64,000 nucleotides of DNA from Thermanaerosceptrum fracticalcis (GTDB lineage: Bacteria; Bacillota; Peptococcia; DRI-13). Of the stretch, positions 28,491 to 36,817 are shown piece by piece. The stretch spans positions 2,218,501-2,282,500 of the forward strand of contig NZ_CP045798.1 in the NCBI RefSeq assembly GCF_000746025.2, written 5' to 3'. The notes beneath the pieces are model-generated. The model was given only the letters and a program-made list of their open reading frames with translations, searched no databases and was not told the DNA's origin. Numbering within the stretch: the first letter of the stretch is position 1; every line of letters begins with the position of its first letter. The position numbers and the translations under genes are program-made.

Positions 28491-29837
28491 TTACCTGGTT
28501 TCTTTTTTTAATCTCTCGGCCAGCAGGTACTGGTCAATAAGACTGGGGGCATACCGGGGCCCTCTCTCCTCCAGGATTAGTTTTAGTATAACCCTGGCCA
28601 GTTTTTCTGAGTTATGGCGTATATAATTACTTTCCTGTATTAAAGGTGTGGCAATTATCTTTACATTCAGCTTATTTAGTTTATGCATATCCACCTCCAC
28701 GCCCTTTGCCCCTTCCTGGGCATACTTTTCACTGAAGTACTCCGGGATCCTTTCGTTGTTGACAATGATATAATCCACCAGACCGGGAGCAGAATGGCGA
28801 TAAATAGCCTTCAGGTGGTCGCTGGCTGTATAATCCCTGGTCTCCCCGGGTTGGGTCATAACATTACAGGCATAAATCTTTAGCGCCTGGGACTGCTGTA
28901 TCGCTTCCACTAACCCGGGTACCAAAAGATTAGGAATAATGCTGGTATAAAGACTACCCGGTCCCAGGATAACGGCATCTGCCTCCAGAATGGCTTCAAT
29001 GGCCTCCGGGTTGGGTTCGTAGGTATCAGGTATGGTAAAGACTCGCTTGATGGGTTTGTTAACGCGGGCAATGGCAGACTCCCCCCTCACCATCGAACCA
29101 TCCTGTAATTCCGCCACCAGCACAATATCCGCCAACGTAGAAGGCACAACCCGGCCCCTGATGGCTAATACTTTACTCATCTCTTTAATGGCTGTTTCGA
29201 AATTCCCGGACAAGTCAGCCATGGCCGTAATCAATAAGTTACCCAGGCTGTGCCCCGCCAGTTCCTCCCCCTGGGTAAAGCGGTAATTGAAAAGTTTTTC
29301 CATAGCCAGCTCCGTATCGGCCAAAGCCACTAAGCAGTTGCGCAGATCACCGGGAGGCAAAATACCGAACTGTCCCCGTAATTTCCCGGAACTGCCACCA
29401 TCATCTGTCACTGAAACGATGGCCGTAATATTAGAGGTATACTGCTTTAAACCTCTTAAAAGGACGGATAGCCCTGTGCCGCCGCCGATCACCACGACGC
29501 GGGGTCCTCTCCGTAAATACTGGCGCTGGTAGGCGTTTTTCACCTGGCTATGGAGATAATCGGGGAAGGCCACACGGACAAAGGATTTGACTATTTCCCG
29601 AAAACTGTATACTATACCAAATATTCCCATGATTACTAAAACAATACCGCTTACGCCGCTGCCACTATAGCCAAAAAGCTCGCTGGTGATATTCCTTAGG
29701 TTGTTTTCCACATAACCCAGGACTTCCCCCTGGAAAACCACGGCCATGCCGGCACTGATCAGGAGAATACCTAAAATGGCCAGGGCTAGCCAGCGCTTAA
29801 TACCTAAACCGGGATACAGCCACTTAAAAAAACTCAT
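28491..29837 (-). CDS. yvcK: YvcK/CofD-like gluconeogenesis factor with N-terminal membrane anchor
   Basis: A 448-residue protein. Two predicted membrane helices lie in the first 90 residues ([20 protein letters not shown] and [16 protein letters not shown]). The CofD-like Rossmann domain follows ([18 protein letters not shown], then [33 protein letters not shown]). B. subtilis YvcK binds UDP-sugars and is needed for growth on gluconeogenic carbon and for cell shape. The N-terminal membrane segment is absent from B. subtilis YvcK but common in Clostridia. The start overlaps the rapZ stop by four bases. Confidence 0.94.
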   Translation of the reverse strand: MSFFKWLYPGLGIKRWLALAILGILLISAGMAVVFQGEVLGYVENNLRNITSELFGYSGSGVSGIVLVIMGIFGIVYSFREIVKSFVRVAFPDYLHSQVKNAYQRQYLRRGPRVVVIGGGTGLSVLLRGLKQYTSNITAIVSVTDDGGSSGKLRGQFGILPPGDLRNCLVALADTELAMEKLFNYRFTQGEELAGHSLGNLLITAMADLSGNFETAIKEMSKVLAIRGRVVPSTLADIVLVAELQDGSMVRGESAIARVNKPIKRVFTIPDTYEPNPEAIEAILEADAVILGPGSLYTSIIPNLLVPGLVEAIQQSQALKIYACNVMTQPGETRDYTASDHLKAIYRHSAPGLVDYIIVNNERIPEYFSEKYAQEGAKGVEVDMHKLNKLNVKIIATPLIQESNYIRHNSEKLARVILKLILEERGPRYAPSLIDQYLLAERLKKETR

Positions 29838-30730
29838 GTGGGCTCCTCCCCTGCACCTTTTTTGTAAAGATCGCGGTGGCGAACCGTAACCTGATAATCT
29901 TTCTGGGCTAAGGCCTCACCCAGGCGATTGGCAATAGCAACTGAACGGTGTTTGCCTCCGGTGCAACCTACCGCGATGACTAAATGGGTCTTCCCCTCGC
30001 TGACATAGTGGGGCAGCAAGAAATTTAATAAATCGTGATATTTATTTAAGAATTCTGTAGCCAGGAGTGACTTGAACACATATTCCTGGACTTCCGGGTC
30101 ACATCCAGTCTTCAACTGGAGATCCTTTTGATAATAGGGGTTAGGCAAAAAGCGTACATCGATGAGAAGGTCCGAATCCAGGGGGATTCCATACTTATAG
30201 CCAAAAGACATGACCGTAATATGGAGGCGCACTTTTTCGTTGCCCGGACCGTACAGTTCAATGATCTGATTTTTTAATTGAGTGGGACTTAATTCCGAAG
30301 TATCAATAATTTTATTGGCTATTCCCCGCACTTCCTCCAAACGTTCCCGTTCCACGAGGATGTCTTCCAAGAGACGCCCCTGGCTGGATAAAGGATGACG
30401 GCGGCGAGTTTCCTTGAAACGTTTCACCAGTACTTCGGTGCTGGCCTCTAAAAAAAGAATCTCATAAGGATAACCTTGTTTTTTTAGTTCATCCAGGGCC
30501 TGAAATAAGTCATCAAAAAACCTGCGGCCGCGTATGTCAATGACCAGGGCAACTTTGTTAATGCGACCTTCTGCCTGCTGGCAAAGCTCCGCAAACTTAG
30601 GGATAAGGGCGGGCGGTAAGTTATCTACACAGAAGAATCCCAGGTCTTCCAGGGACCAGACAGCCAGAGTTTTCCCCGCACCTGATAACCCGGTAATGAT
30701 GACAAAACTAAACTCTTTATTTTGGTCCAT
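29834..30730 (-). CDS. rapZ: RapZ/YvcJ nucleotide-binding protein
   Basis: A 298-residue P-loop protein. Walker A is GLSGAGKT (about residues 14-21), followed by [21 protein letters not shown]. The C-terminal domain has [28 protein letters not shown] and [19 protein letters not shown], both diagnostic. E. coli RapZ is an adaptor for RNase E in amino-sugar control; the role of the Firmicutes homologue is less clear. It leads the rapZ-yvcK-whiA operon, and a GTGACC-type repeat lies directly upstream. Confidence 0.96.
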   Translation of the reverse strand: MDQNKEFSFVIITGLSGAGKTLAVWSLEDLGFFCVDNLPPALIPKFAELCQQAEGRINKVALVIDIRGRRFFDDLFQALDELKKQGYPYEILFLEASTEVLVKRFKETRRRHPLSSQGRLLEDILVERERLEEVRGIANKIIDTSELSPTQLKNQIIELYGPGNEKVRLHITVMSFGYKYGIPLDSDLLIDVRFLPNPYYQKDLQLKTGCDPEVQEYVFKSLLATEFLNKYHDLLNFLLPHYVSEGKTHLVIAVGCTGGKHRSVAIANRLGEALAQKDYQVTVRHRDLYKKGAGEEPT

Positions 30731-30756
30731 GCTTATCTACACTCCCTATTCAAAAA

Positions 30757-30955
30757 AGTGACCGGTAACCGGAATCAGTGACCGGTGACCCGTGACCTGT
30801 GACCTGTGAATTAACCGGACACTGGACACTGGACTCTGGTCACTTATACAGATCGCCGGACACTGGACTGTGGTCACTTACACAGGTGCCGGACTCCGGT
30901 CACCGGGCGACCGTCACGTATGACTCGTTACTTCCAAAAAAAGGTGCAGTTCACT
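30757..30955. repeat. GTGACC/CCGGACA composite copy 3
   Basis: GTGACCN units and GAATTAAC are followed by CCGGACA/CTGGACT units, then CACTTATACAG and a second block with CACTTACACAGGTGCCGGAC. The order and linkers match the copy at 14050. Period 7; inverted halves. It fills the 230-base gap between rapZ and the PHP gene. Confidence 0.85.
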
Positions 30956-30963
30956 GTTTACTG

Positions 30964-31701
30964 TTAATTCTGTTTCTTGGCATTGCGCACACGTTCCACC
31001 GGTACTTCGCATTTTTCCAGGACCCAGGAACCATAATCCAGACAACCTACACTCTCCGGAAAATGGGCATCACTATTGACGACGAAGTCAACCCCCGAGC
31101 GGGCTGCTGCCAAAACGTCTTTATAAGAGGGGTGTTTATGACCTGCATTGATTTCCCAGGCTGTATCCCGGTTAATACAAGCCCGTGCCACTTCCCCAAT
31201 ATCTATTTCCATTTTTAGGCCGGGATGGCTGATGGTCCAAACATCATACTGGTAAATGGCCTCTACCAGCGCTTTGGTATTGAGATTGATTATTTTTTCC
31301 CTCAGTAAAGGTACAAATTTTTTCACCTGGTTTCCCAGAATAAATTCTACCCCCGCTAATCCTTTGGGAAAGACATAAGGATGTAAACCAACAATCAGAT
31401 AGTCCAGGTTCTTAATCACTTCCTGACTTACGTCCAGTTCGCCGGTAGGACTGATAATATCTGCTTCGGCACTGGCAAACATTTTTAAACCGGGAAATCT
31501 GGGCGCAAGCTTTTCTAATTCATCTTTTACCCGCAAAAAAACCCTGCTGTTCTTTACACCTGTTCCGATATTGCGGGGACCATGGTCAGAGATACCAACC
31601 TCAGACAACTTACAATGATAAGCAGCTTCTACCATTTCTGCTACAGTAGCCTTTCCGTCACTGTAAGTGGAATGCATATGATAGTCACCAATAAATTGCA
31701 C
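30964..31701 (-). CDS. PHP-domain metal-dependent phosphoesterase
   Basis: A 245-residue single PHP domain. Metal-binding motifs: DYHMHSTYSDG at the N-terminus, ISDHGPRN (about residue 38), an acidic residue in ASAEADI, then GLHPYV, ISHPG and VNSDAHF. Such proteins include histidinol-phosphatase and YcdX-like phosphatases; the substrate cannot be read. A second, diverged PHP gene lies upstream, separated by a large repeat block. There is no polymerase or other fused domain. Confidence 0.88.
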   Translation of the reverse strand: MQFIGDYHMHSTYSDGKATVAEMVEAAYHCKLSEVGISDHGPRNIGTGVKNSRVFLRVKDELEKLAPRFPGLKMFASAEADIISPTGELDVSQEVIKNLDYLIVGLHPYVFPKGLAGVEFILGNQVKKFVPLLREKIINLNTKALVEAIYQYDVWTISHPGLKMEIDIGEVARACINRDTAWEINAGHKHPSYKDVLAAARSGVDFVVNSDAHFPESVGCLDYGSWVLEKCEVPVERVRNAKKQN

Positions 31702-31717
31702 AGAGCAAAGCCTCCCC

Positions 31718-31990
31718 GGTCAGTTCGCAGTTGGCAGCAGTTTAGTTACTGGTTACTAGTTATTAGTTACTAGTTACTAGTGGTTTTCATCGGACTTCGG
31801 AAATCGGATAGCGGATGTCGTCTGGATGACAGTTGATAGTTGTTAGTTGGCAGTGATCTGTGACCTGTGGCCGGAATCGGTGACCGGTGACCGGTGACCC
31901 GTGACCCGTGACCTGTGACCAGTGAATTAACTGGACACCGGACTCTGGTCACTTATACAGATGGCCGGACACCGGACACTGGTCACTAAT
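31718..31990. repeat. heptamer arrays between the two PHP genes (composite copy 4)
   Basis: The 327-base gap holds TAGTTAC units (31743-31782), CGGAAAT/CGGATAG units, TAGTTGT/TAGTTGG units, then GTGACCN units, GAATTAAC and CTGGACA/CCGGACA with the CACTTATACAGATGGCCGGAC linker. Order and linkers match the copy at 14015. No gene was found. Confidence 0.85.
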
Positions 31991-32028
31991 AGTATAAGGA
32001 GGGTGGATAATTTAATACATTGGTCTCT

Positions 32029-32766
32029 CTAGCGGATGTTGGCTTTGGCCTGTTTTCTGTCGCCCAGAAACTTTTTAATCAGGTCCAGGGAAGTGTTGAG
32101 AACTTTCTCTTCCCTGATGCCGGCTTCACGAATCAGGTTGTAGGCTTCCGGGAACTTCCCCACCAGGGGTGCCCAGTGAGCATCACTTCCCAGAGAGATA
32201 AAGGAGCCGTAGCGAGCGGCCAATCTGGCAATTTCCTTACAATTGTGCAAGCTTCCCTGGCGGCTTGCTGTTGGGGCCAAAGAACTGTTGTTTATTTCCA
32301 GGGGAATCCCCAGTTCTAGCGATGCTTGTACGACTTTCTCTGCATCAATGGCAAAAGAGGGGTTACCAGGGTGGACAATAATATCCACCAGGGGATTCTG
32401 CATGGCCTTAATCATCGTTCTTGTATTATCCTCTACACTCCCGGGTTCGAGACAATCCTGGTGAAAACCGGCTAAAACGATATCAAGTTTTCTTAGATAT
32501 TTCGCTGCCAGATCTAAGTTACCCTCGTAATCCATGATATTGGCTTCCACTCCCCGTAAAACCTCTACACCATTGTAAGAGGTGGGAATAATCCTTAAAT
32601 TGCTAAAATGGTAGGAATGGGGAGCCCCTGGCATAGCGGGGCCATGGTCGGTGATGGCCACTAACTTTAACCCGTTTTCCCTGGCTGCAGTAATAATCTC
32701 CTGAATAGTACTGTAGGCATGGCCGCTAGCCACACTATGGGTATGAAGATCTGCTACTATCTCCAT
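32029..32766 (-). CDS. PHP-domain phosphatase (YcdX-like)
   Basis: A 245-residue PHP protein from ATG 32766 (AGGTGA upstream; a GTG four codons earlier is the alternative). Metal ligands are seen in ADLHTHSVASGHAYST, ITDHGPAMPGAPH, EANIMDYEG, AGFHQD, IVHPGNPSF and LGSDAHWA. The SGHAYSTIQEII pattern is typical of E. coli YcdX-type phosphatases. It differs enough from the downstream PHP protein that recent duplication is unlikely. Confidence 0.9.
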   Translation of the reverse strand: MEIVADLHTHSVASGHAYSTIQEIITAARENGLKLVAITDHGPAMPGAPHSYHFSNLRIIPTSYNGVEVLRGVEANIMDYEGNLDLAAKYLRKLDIVLAGFHQDCLEPGSVEDNTRTMIKAMQNPLVDIIVHPGNPSFAIDAEKVVQASLELGIPLEINNSSLAPTASRQGSLHNCKEIARLAARYGSFISLGSDAHWAPLVGKFPEAYNLIREAGIREEKVLNTSLDLIKKFLGDRKQAKANIR

Positions 32767-32833
32767 AAATCTATTCACCTGTTCCTTTAGGTATCTTTAC
32801 AAACCCAAGTTTCTTTCATTATACATTATATAC

Positions 32834-34030
32834 TTATTCTAAGAACAACTGTTTCAGGATACTCAACACGTTTTTCACCTGTAAAGCTACGCCAATACTC
32901 AAACAATCTTCATCGATATCAAAATGTTTATTGTGGAGGCTATGCGTAATTCCTTTCTCTTTACAGGCGCAGCCCAGACCAAAAAAGGCGCCGGGTGTTT
33001 TTTCCAAAAAATACGCGAAATCTTCCACCCCCAGGCTGGCCTCGGTAAGGATATGCACCTTTTCTTTGCCTAGAAGGTCTTCCGCGTTTCTCCGAATCAG
33101 ATCAACAAATTCATCTGTATTTATCAGGGATGGGTATCCTTCTTCCCAGATAACTTCTCCCCGTGCTCCCAGCCCTGCCGCTACTTGCTTAACCAGGTCC
33201 TCAAGCCTTCTAAGGATCTCTTTTCTCGTAACAGGACTAAGTGTTCTCACAATGCCCGTTATCTCCACTTTATCCGCAATGATGTTGCTTATGGATCCAC
33301 CCTTAATGGTGCCCGGAGAAATAACGGCACAATCCCGGGGGTCTACGTTTCTGCTGACAATTGTCTGCAAGGCTGAAATGACTTGAGCGGCCGCCGTTAT
33401 GGCATCCGTGGCCGAATGAGGATAGGCGCCGTGGCCGCTCTGCCCGTAAATATTTATGGTAAAAATATCTGACGCGGCATTCACTTTTCCATATTTAAGG
33501 CTAATGCTGCCGGTAGGAATTTCAGGATTCACATGCAAACCCAGCACTACATCTACAAGGGGGTTCTCCATGACGCCTTCTTCGATCATTCTTTTGGCTC
33601 CTCCGATGGTTTCTTCCGCAGGTTGAAAAAATAGTTTTACATTTCCTGAAAGCTCGTTTTCCAGTCCTTTTAATACTCTGGCAGCGCCCAGTACAACAGT
33701 CATGTGGGCATCATGTCCACAGGCATGCATTTTTCCTTTCACCTTTGATTTATAGGGAGTATTTTTGGCATCCTCTATAGGGAGGGCATCCATATCGGCT
33801 CTTAAGGCCACGGTTTTTCCCCCGCCTTGGCCCCTGATGATTCCCACCACACCCGTACCGGCAACACCCGTAAGGTACTCAATCTTTAAGTCTTCCAGAT
33901 AACTCGCAATTTTTTGGGCCGTCATATACTCTTCAGTTCCCAGTTCAGGGTATTGATGAAATTCCCGCCTGACCTGGGTGAGCCATTCCTTAATTTCCCT
34001 GGCTTTGTCCAGGATCTTCTCATTTGTCAT
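32834..34030 (-). CDS. M20 family amidohydrolase
   Basis: A 398-residue M20D zinc amidohydrolase (hippurate/N-acyl amino acid type). Metal ligands and catalytic residues: ALRADMDALPIED, MHACGHDAHMTVVLGAA, FQPAEETIGGAKRMIEEG, LGLHVNPEIPTG, and a C-terminal region with GVEDFAYFLEKTPGAFFGLG. The dimerisation domain lies in the middle (about 185-300). It probably deacylates N-acyl amino acids or peptides. Its ATG overlaps the stop of the LD-carboxypeptidase gene by one base, so they form an operon that could serve peptidoglycan peptide recycling (inference). Confidence 0.92.
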   Translation of the reverse strand: MTNEKILDKAREIKEWLTQVRREFHQYPELGTEEYMTAQKIASYLEDLKIEYLTGVAGTGVVGIIRGQGGGKTVALRADMDALPIEDAKNTPYKSKVKGKMHACGHDAHMTVVLGAARVLKGLENELSGNVKLFFQPAEETIGGAKRMIEEGVMENPLVDVVLGLHVNPEIPTGSISLKYGKVNAASDIFTINIYGQSGHGAYPHSATDAITAAAQVISALQTIVSRNVDPRDCAVISPGTIKGGSISNIIADKVEITGIVRTLSPVTRKEILRRLEDLVKQVAAGLGARGEVIWEEGYPSLINTDEFVDLIRRNAEDLLGKEKVHILTEASLGVEDFAYFLEKTPGAFFGLGCACKEKGITHSLHNKHFDIDEDCLSIGVALQVKNVLSILKQLFLE

Positions 34031-34959
34031 TATCTCGTCGCGCTCTCCTTAATCACTAACTTTCCTTCATCACCGTCAATAAAACCCTCTACACCCAAAG
34101 GAAGGGTGAGCTGGGGACGGCAGTGGCCGGCTTTCACATTATAGAGGGTTGGTTTGCCGAGAGGGACAAGAATGTCTTCGAAGACTTCTTGCAAGGTTAA
34201 ACTCTCCGCAGGATTATCGGCCTCACAATTTTGCCAGTCACCGATAATGAAACCGCCGGCTTCCCGGAGCTTACCCGCCAGCAGCAATTGCGTAAGCATC
34301 CTGTCTACCCGGTAGGGTTTCTCATCGATATCCTCTAAAAACAAAAGTTTTCCCTTTGTCTCAATTTCATAGGAGGTACCCAGAGTAGAAACGATCAGGG
34401 CCAAGTTGCCACCGGTGATTTGGCCTTGCGCTTTTCCTCCCACCAGTGTCTTTATTTCTTCGTTTTCCGGGTTAAAGACGGTATTCATTGGTTTAGGGAA
34501 AGTGACGGCTCTAAAGAGATACTCCCTGGAGTAAGGATCGAAATCCCCCACCATATTGGAGGCTGCCATGGGCCCGTGAAAGGTGATCAAATCACTTTTC
34601 TGATTCAAGGCGATATGGATCACGGTGATATCACTGTAGCCCACGAATACCTTAGGATTTTTTCTAATCAGCTCATAATCAAGCCTGTCTAAGATCCTAC
34701 CCCCGCCGTAGCCGCCTCTCAGGCAGAAGATCCCCTTAACTTCCGGGTCGGCAAACATGGTGTTAACATCATGAGCCCTTAACGCGTCTGAACCAGCCAG
34801 GTAGCCACGTTTGCTGTAACAGCTTTGACCCATCTTCACCTGAAAACCCAATTTTTCCAGGGCCTTTTTGGCCACTTCTCTTTTTTCTTCGGTGGCAGGG
34901 CTGGCCGGAGCTATCACTCCCACAGTATCTCCGATTTTTAAGGCTTGCGGTTTTATCAT
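34030..34959 (-). CDS. S66 family LD-carboxypeptidase
   Basis: About 309 residues from ATG 34959 (GGGTGAT upstream; ATG 34971 is an alternative). S66 peptidases cleave the L,D bond of muropeptide tetrapeptides, or microcin-like substrates (MccF). The Ser nucleophile is in FVGYSDITVIHIAL, the Glu in LFLEDIDEKPYRVDRML, and the His in KAGHCRPQLTLPLGV. The N-terminus VGVIAPASPA is typical, and no signal peptide is present. It is cotranscribed with the M20 gene. Confidence 0.92.
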   Translation of the reverse strand: MIKPQALKIGDTVGVIAPASPATEEKREVAKKALEKLGFQVKMGQSCYSKRGYLAGSDALRAHDVNTMFADPEVKGIFCLRGGYGGGRILDRLDYELIRKNPKVFVGYSDITVIHIALNQKSDLITFHGPMAASNMVGDFDPYSREYLFRAVTFPKPMNTVFNPENEEIKTLVGGKAQGQITGGNLALIVSTLGTSYEIETKGKLLFLEDIDEKPYRVDRMLTQLLLAGKLREAGGFIIGDWQNCEADNPAESLTLQEVFEDILVPLGKPTLYNVKAGHCRPQLTLPLGVEGFIDGDEGKLVIKESATR

Positions 34960-35056
34960 TTCATCACCCATTCCGGATCATGTAAAGGACATGATTCTAA
35001 TGCTTTACTATGGCTATATTATTACGAAGAACAAAAAAGTTTCCTTATGAAAAAGA

Positions 35057-35086
35057 AACCCCACGAAGAACCTCTTCATGGGGTAT
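35057..35086 (-). terminator. terminator of the Spo0E-like gene
   Basis: ACCCCATGAAGA and TCTTCGTGGGGT pair on the minus strand (one mismatch), followed by TTCTTTTTC. The stem overlaps the last codons of the gene. Confidence 0.8.
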
Positions 35087-35285
35087 ATTCATAGACGGCC
35101 CCTCTTAAAGCTAACTGCCTGGCCTGGTCACGCATATGTTTTACAATGAGTTCATCTAATTTGGTACTCACGGCATAAGTTTCTTTAGTCATTAAAAGTT
35201 TACGGTTCCCATTCACTACACTGTACAATTCTTTTCTCAGCTGCTCCATTTCCTGCAGTAATTGGGGACACATGTGCTTGTCCAT
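35076..35285 (-). CDS. Spo0E-like aspartyl-phosphate phosphatase
   Basis: A 69-residue protein from ATG 35285 with AGGAGGT seven bases upstream. It has the two-helix pattern of the family: LLQEMEQLRKELYSVV, then the signature SxxLDxLI in AVSTKLDELIVKHM. Spo0E-type phosphatases dephosphorylate Spo0A~P and delay sporulation. It is monocistronic, flanked by an AT-rich upstream region and its own terminator. It is one of the few hints in the window that the organism sporulates. Confidence 0.85.
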   Translation of the reverse strand: MDKHMCPQLLQEMEQLRKELYSVVNGNRKLLMTKETYAVSTKLDELIVKHMRDQARQLALRGAVYEYTP

Positions 35286-35431
35286 TTTAACCTCCTGATG
35301 CGACATATTTATGAATTACTATTGACTTATTTCGAGTTATACTTTCAAATTCCTGCCAGCAGTTTAAATCTTTTTTGTAAAAATTGTTAAATTTTGTTTA
35401 TTAAAATATTTTAATGTAACTATAAGGTAAT

Positions 35432-36229
35432 TTAGCTGAGAACAAATTTTTCAATGACTTCAGCTACGCCATCATCATCATTACTACGGGTTATATAACG
35501 GGCACATTTCTTTACTTCTTCGACAGCATTTCCCATGGCTACGCCAAACCCGGCATATCTGATCATATCCAGGTCATTGGGACTGTCACCAACGGCCATA
35601 ACCTCATGGGCCCCGATATTCAGGCTTTCGGCCAGGGTAGCCAGGGCTTTCCCCTTGGTGGCCTGGGGATGGGCCAGTTCGAGGAAGTAAGGTTTCGATT
35701 TGGTGATATTAATTTTGTTACCAAAACGTAGGTTTAAATCCTCAGCTAAGGCATCAAGCTGGGGCTCCTTGGCAATAATCACAAGCTTAGTGGGTTCAAT
35801 GGCAATAATGTTTCGTAAATCAGAGACCAGGTGGACAGGTACCTTGGCTATGGCTGCATAACGCTGTCCTTCCGGAGAATCTTCCTGCATAAATAATTCA
35901 TCGTTTAAGTAGACATTGAGATGATAGCCGTAAGGCAAAATAAAGTCCACTAACTCCCTGGCGATTTCCAGGGGTATGGGTCTGTGATATACCACCCGGC
36001 CATCAGCATATTTGACTAGCGCCCCCTGGTAGGTGATTAAAGGCAGATCCAAACCCAGTTCCTGGGCAAAGGGAATGGCAGAAGCAAACATGCGACCCGT
36101 AGCCAGTGTTACCGCTACACCACGCTCTACAGCTGAGCGGATAGCTGTTTTGGCCCGGGGTGAAATTTGCAAGTCGTTACGCAGCAGCGTATCATCCAGA
36201 TCTAAGGCAATTAACTTTATCTCGGACAC
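35432..36229 (-). CDS. Cof-type HAD-superfamily phosphatase
   Basis: A 265-residue HAD hydrolase with a C2B cap. Motif I is ALDLDDTLLRND, motif II TLATGRMF, motif III has the Lys in ATKGKAL, and motif IV is GDSPNDLDMIRYAGFGVAMGNA. Family members act on sugar phosphates, FMN or PLP; the specific substrate is unknown. Unlinked neighbours and a repeat block upstream suggest it is transcribed alone. Confidence 0.9.
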   Translation of the reverse strand: MSEIKLIALDLDDTLLRNDLQISPRAKTAIRSAVERGVAVTLATGRMFASAIPFAQELGLDLPLITYQGALVKYADGRVVYHRPIPLEIARELVDFILPYGYHLNVYLNDELFMQEDSPEGQRYAAIAKVPVHLVSDLRNIIAIEPTKLVIIAKEPQLDALAEDLNLRFGNKINITKSKPYFLELAHPQATKGKALATLAESLNIGAHEVMAVGDSPNDLDMIRYAGFGVAMGNAVEEVKKCARYITRSNDDDGVAEVIEKFVLS

Positions 36230-36239
36230 GGTAAACCTC

Positions 36240-36382
36240 CAGTCAGTTACTAGCTATCAGTTACTAGTTACTAGTGTAATATAGTTGGTAGTTGGTTAGT
36301 ACGACTTCCGATTTCCGACGACCGAATATAAAGGCTTAAGATAAAGGTCGGACTTCGGCTGTCGGCTATCGGATTGTCGGAC
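36240..36382. repeat. heptamer arrays between yvlD-like and HAD genes
   Basis: TAGTTAC/TAGCTAT units (36245-36275), a TAGTTGG block, then CCGATTT/CCGACGA units and an inverted CGGACTT/CGGCTGT/CGGCTAT block (36345-36380). Period 7 throughout. Confidence 0.75.
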
Positions 36383-36721
36383 TTAGTCTTTGACCAGCGC
36401 AGTCAGTAAGCTACTGATGAGGGAGAGTACGATAGAACCCACAATGGCGGAGAAAATGCCGCTGACAGCGAAACCCCGGACCAGACCGGCAGCGATCATT
36501 AACATAAGGCCATTGACCACAAAAGTAAAAAGCCCCAGTGAAATAATGTTTATGGGCAGGGTAAGGAGGAGAAAGAGGGGGCGAATCACGGCATTAATAA
36601 TGCCCAGGACTAAGGCAGCCATCAAAGCAGCCCCGGGCCCGCTGATTTTTATTCCCTCAAGTAAGGCCGCTGTAAGCAATAAGGCCAAACCGTTTAATAA
36701 CCACCGAATGAGTAAAGACAT
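36383..36721 (-). CDS. YvlD/phage-holin-IV-like membrane protein
   Basis: A 112-residue, almost wholly hydrophobic protein with four predicted helices (LIRWLLNGLALLLTAALLEGI, MAALVLGIINAVIRPLFLLLTLP, IISLGLFTFVVNGLMLMIAAGLV and IVGSIVLSLISSLLTALV). The NAVIRPLFLLLTLPINIISLGLFTFVVNGL core is the mark of the YvlD family, annotated as phage holin family IV but usually not phage-borne. The function is unknown; B. subtilis YvlD belongs to an envelope-stress operon. Confidence 0.88.
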   Translation of the reverse strand: MSLLIRWLLNGLALLLTAALLEGIKISGPGAALMAALVLGIINAVIRPLFLLLTLPINIISLGLFTFVVNGLMLMIAAGLVRGFAVSGIFSAIVGSIVLSLISSLLTALVKD

Positions 36722-36754
36722 GTTGGTACCTCCTCAGTAGTTCGCTACTTTTTC

Positions 36755-36797
36755 GTAAAAACGTTAACCGTTAACAGTTAACCGTAATTAAGATTTC
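36755..36797. repeat. GTTAACC heptamer array
   Basis: GTTAACC, GTTAACA and GTTAACC follow in phase, ending in GTAATTA. The array lies between uvrC and the YvlD-like gene. Confidence 0.75.
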
Positions 36798-36817
36798 ATA
36801 ATGCGTTAAATATATCC

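Noticed and set aside
30964-32766. recent tandem duplication of PHP genes
   Set aside because: Outside the metal-binding motifs the two proteins differ in length of loops and sequence, so they are old paralogues or separate families.
36383-36721. phage holin as sign of a second prophage
   Set aside because: YvlD-type proteins carry this family label but are ordinary chromosomal genes; neighbours are host genes.
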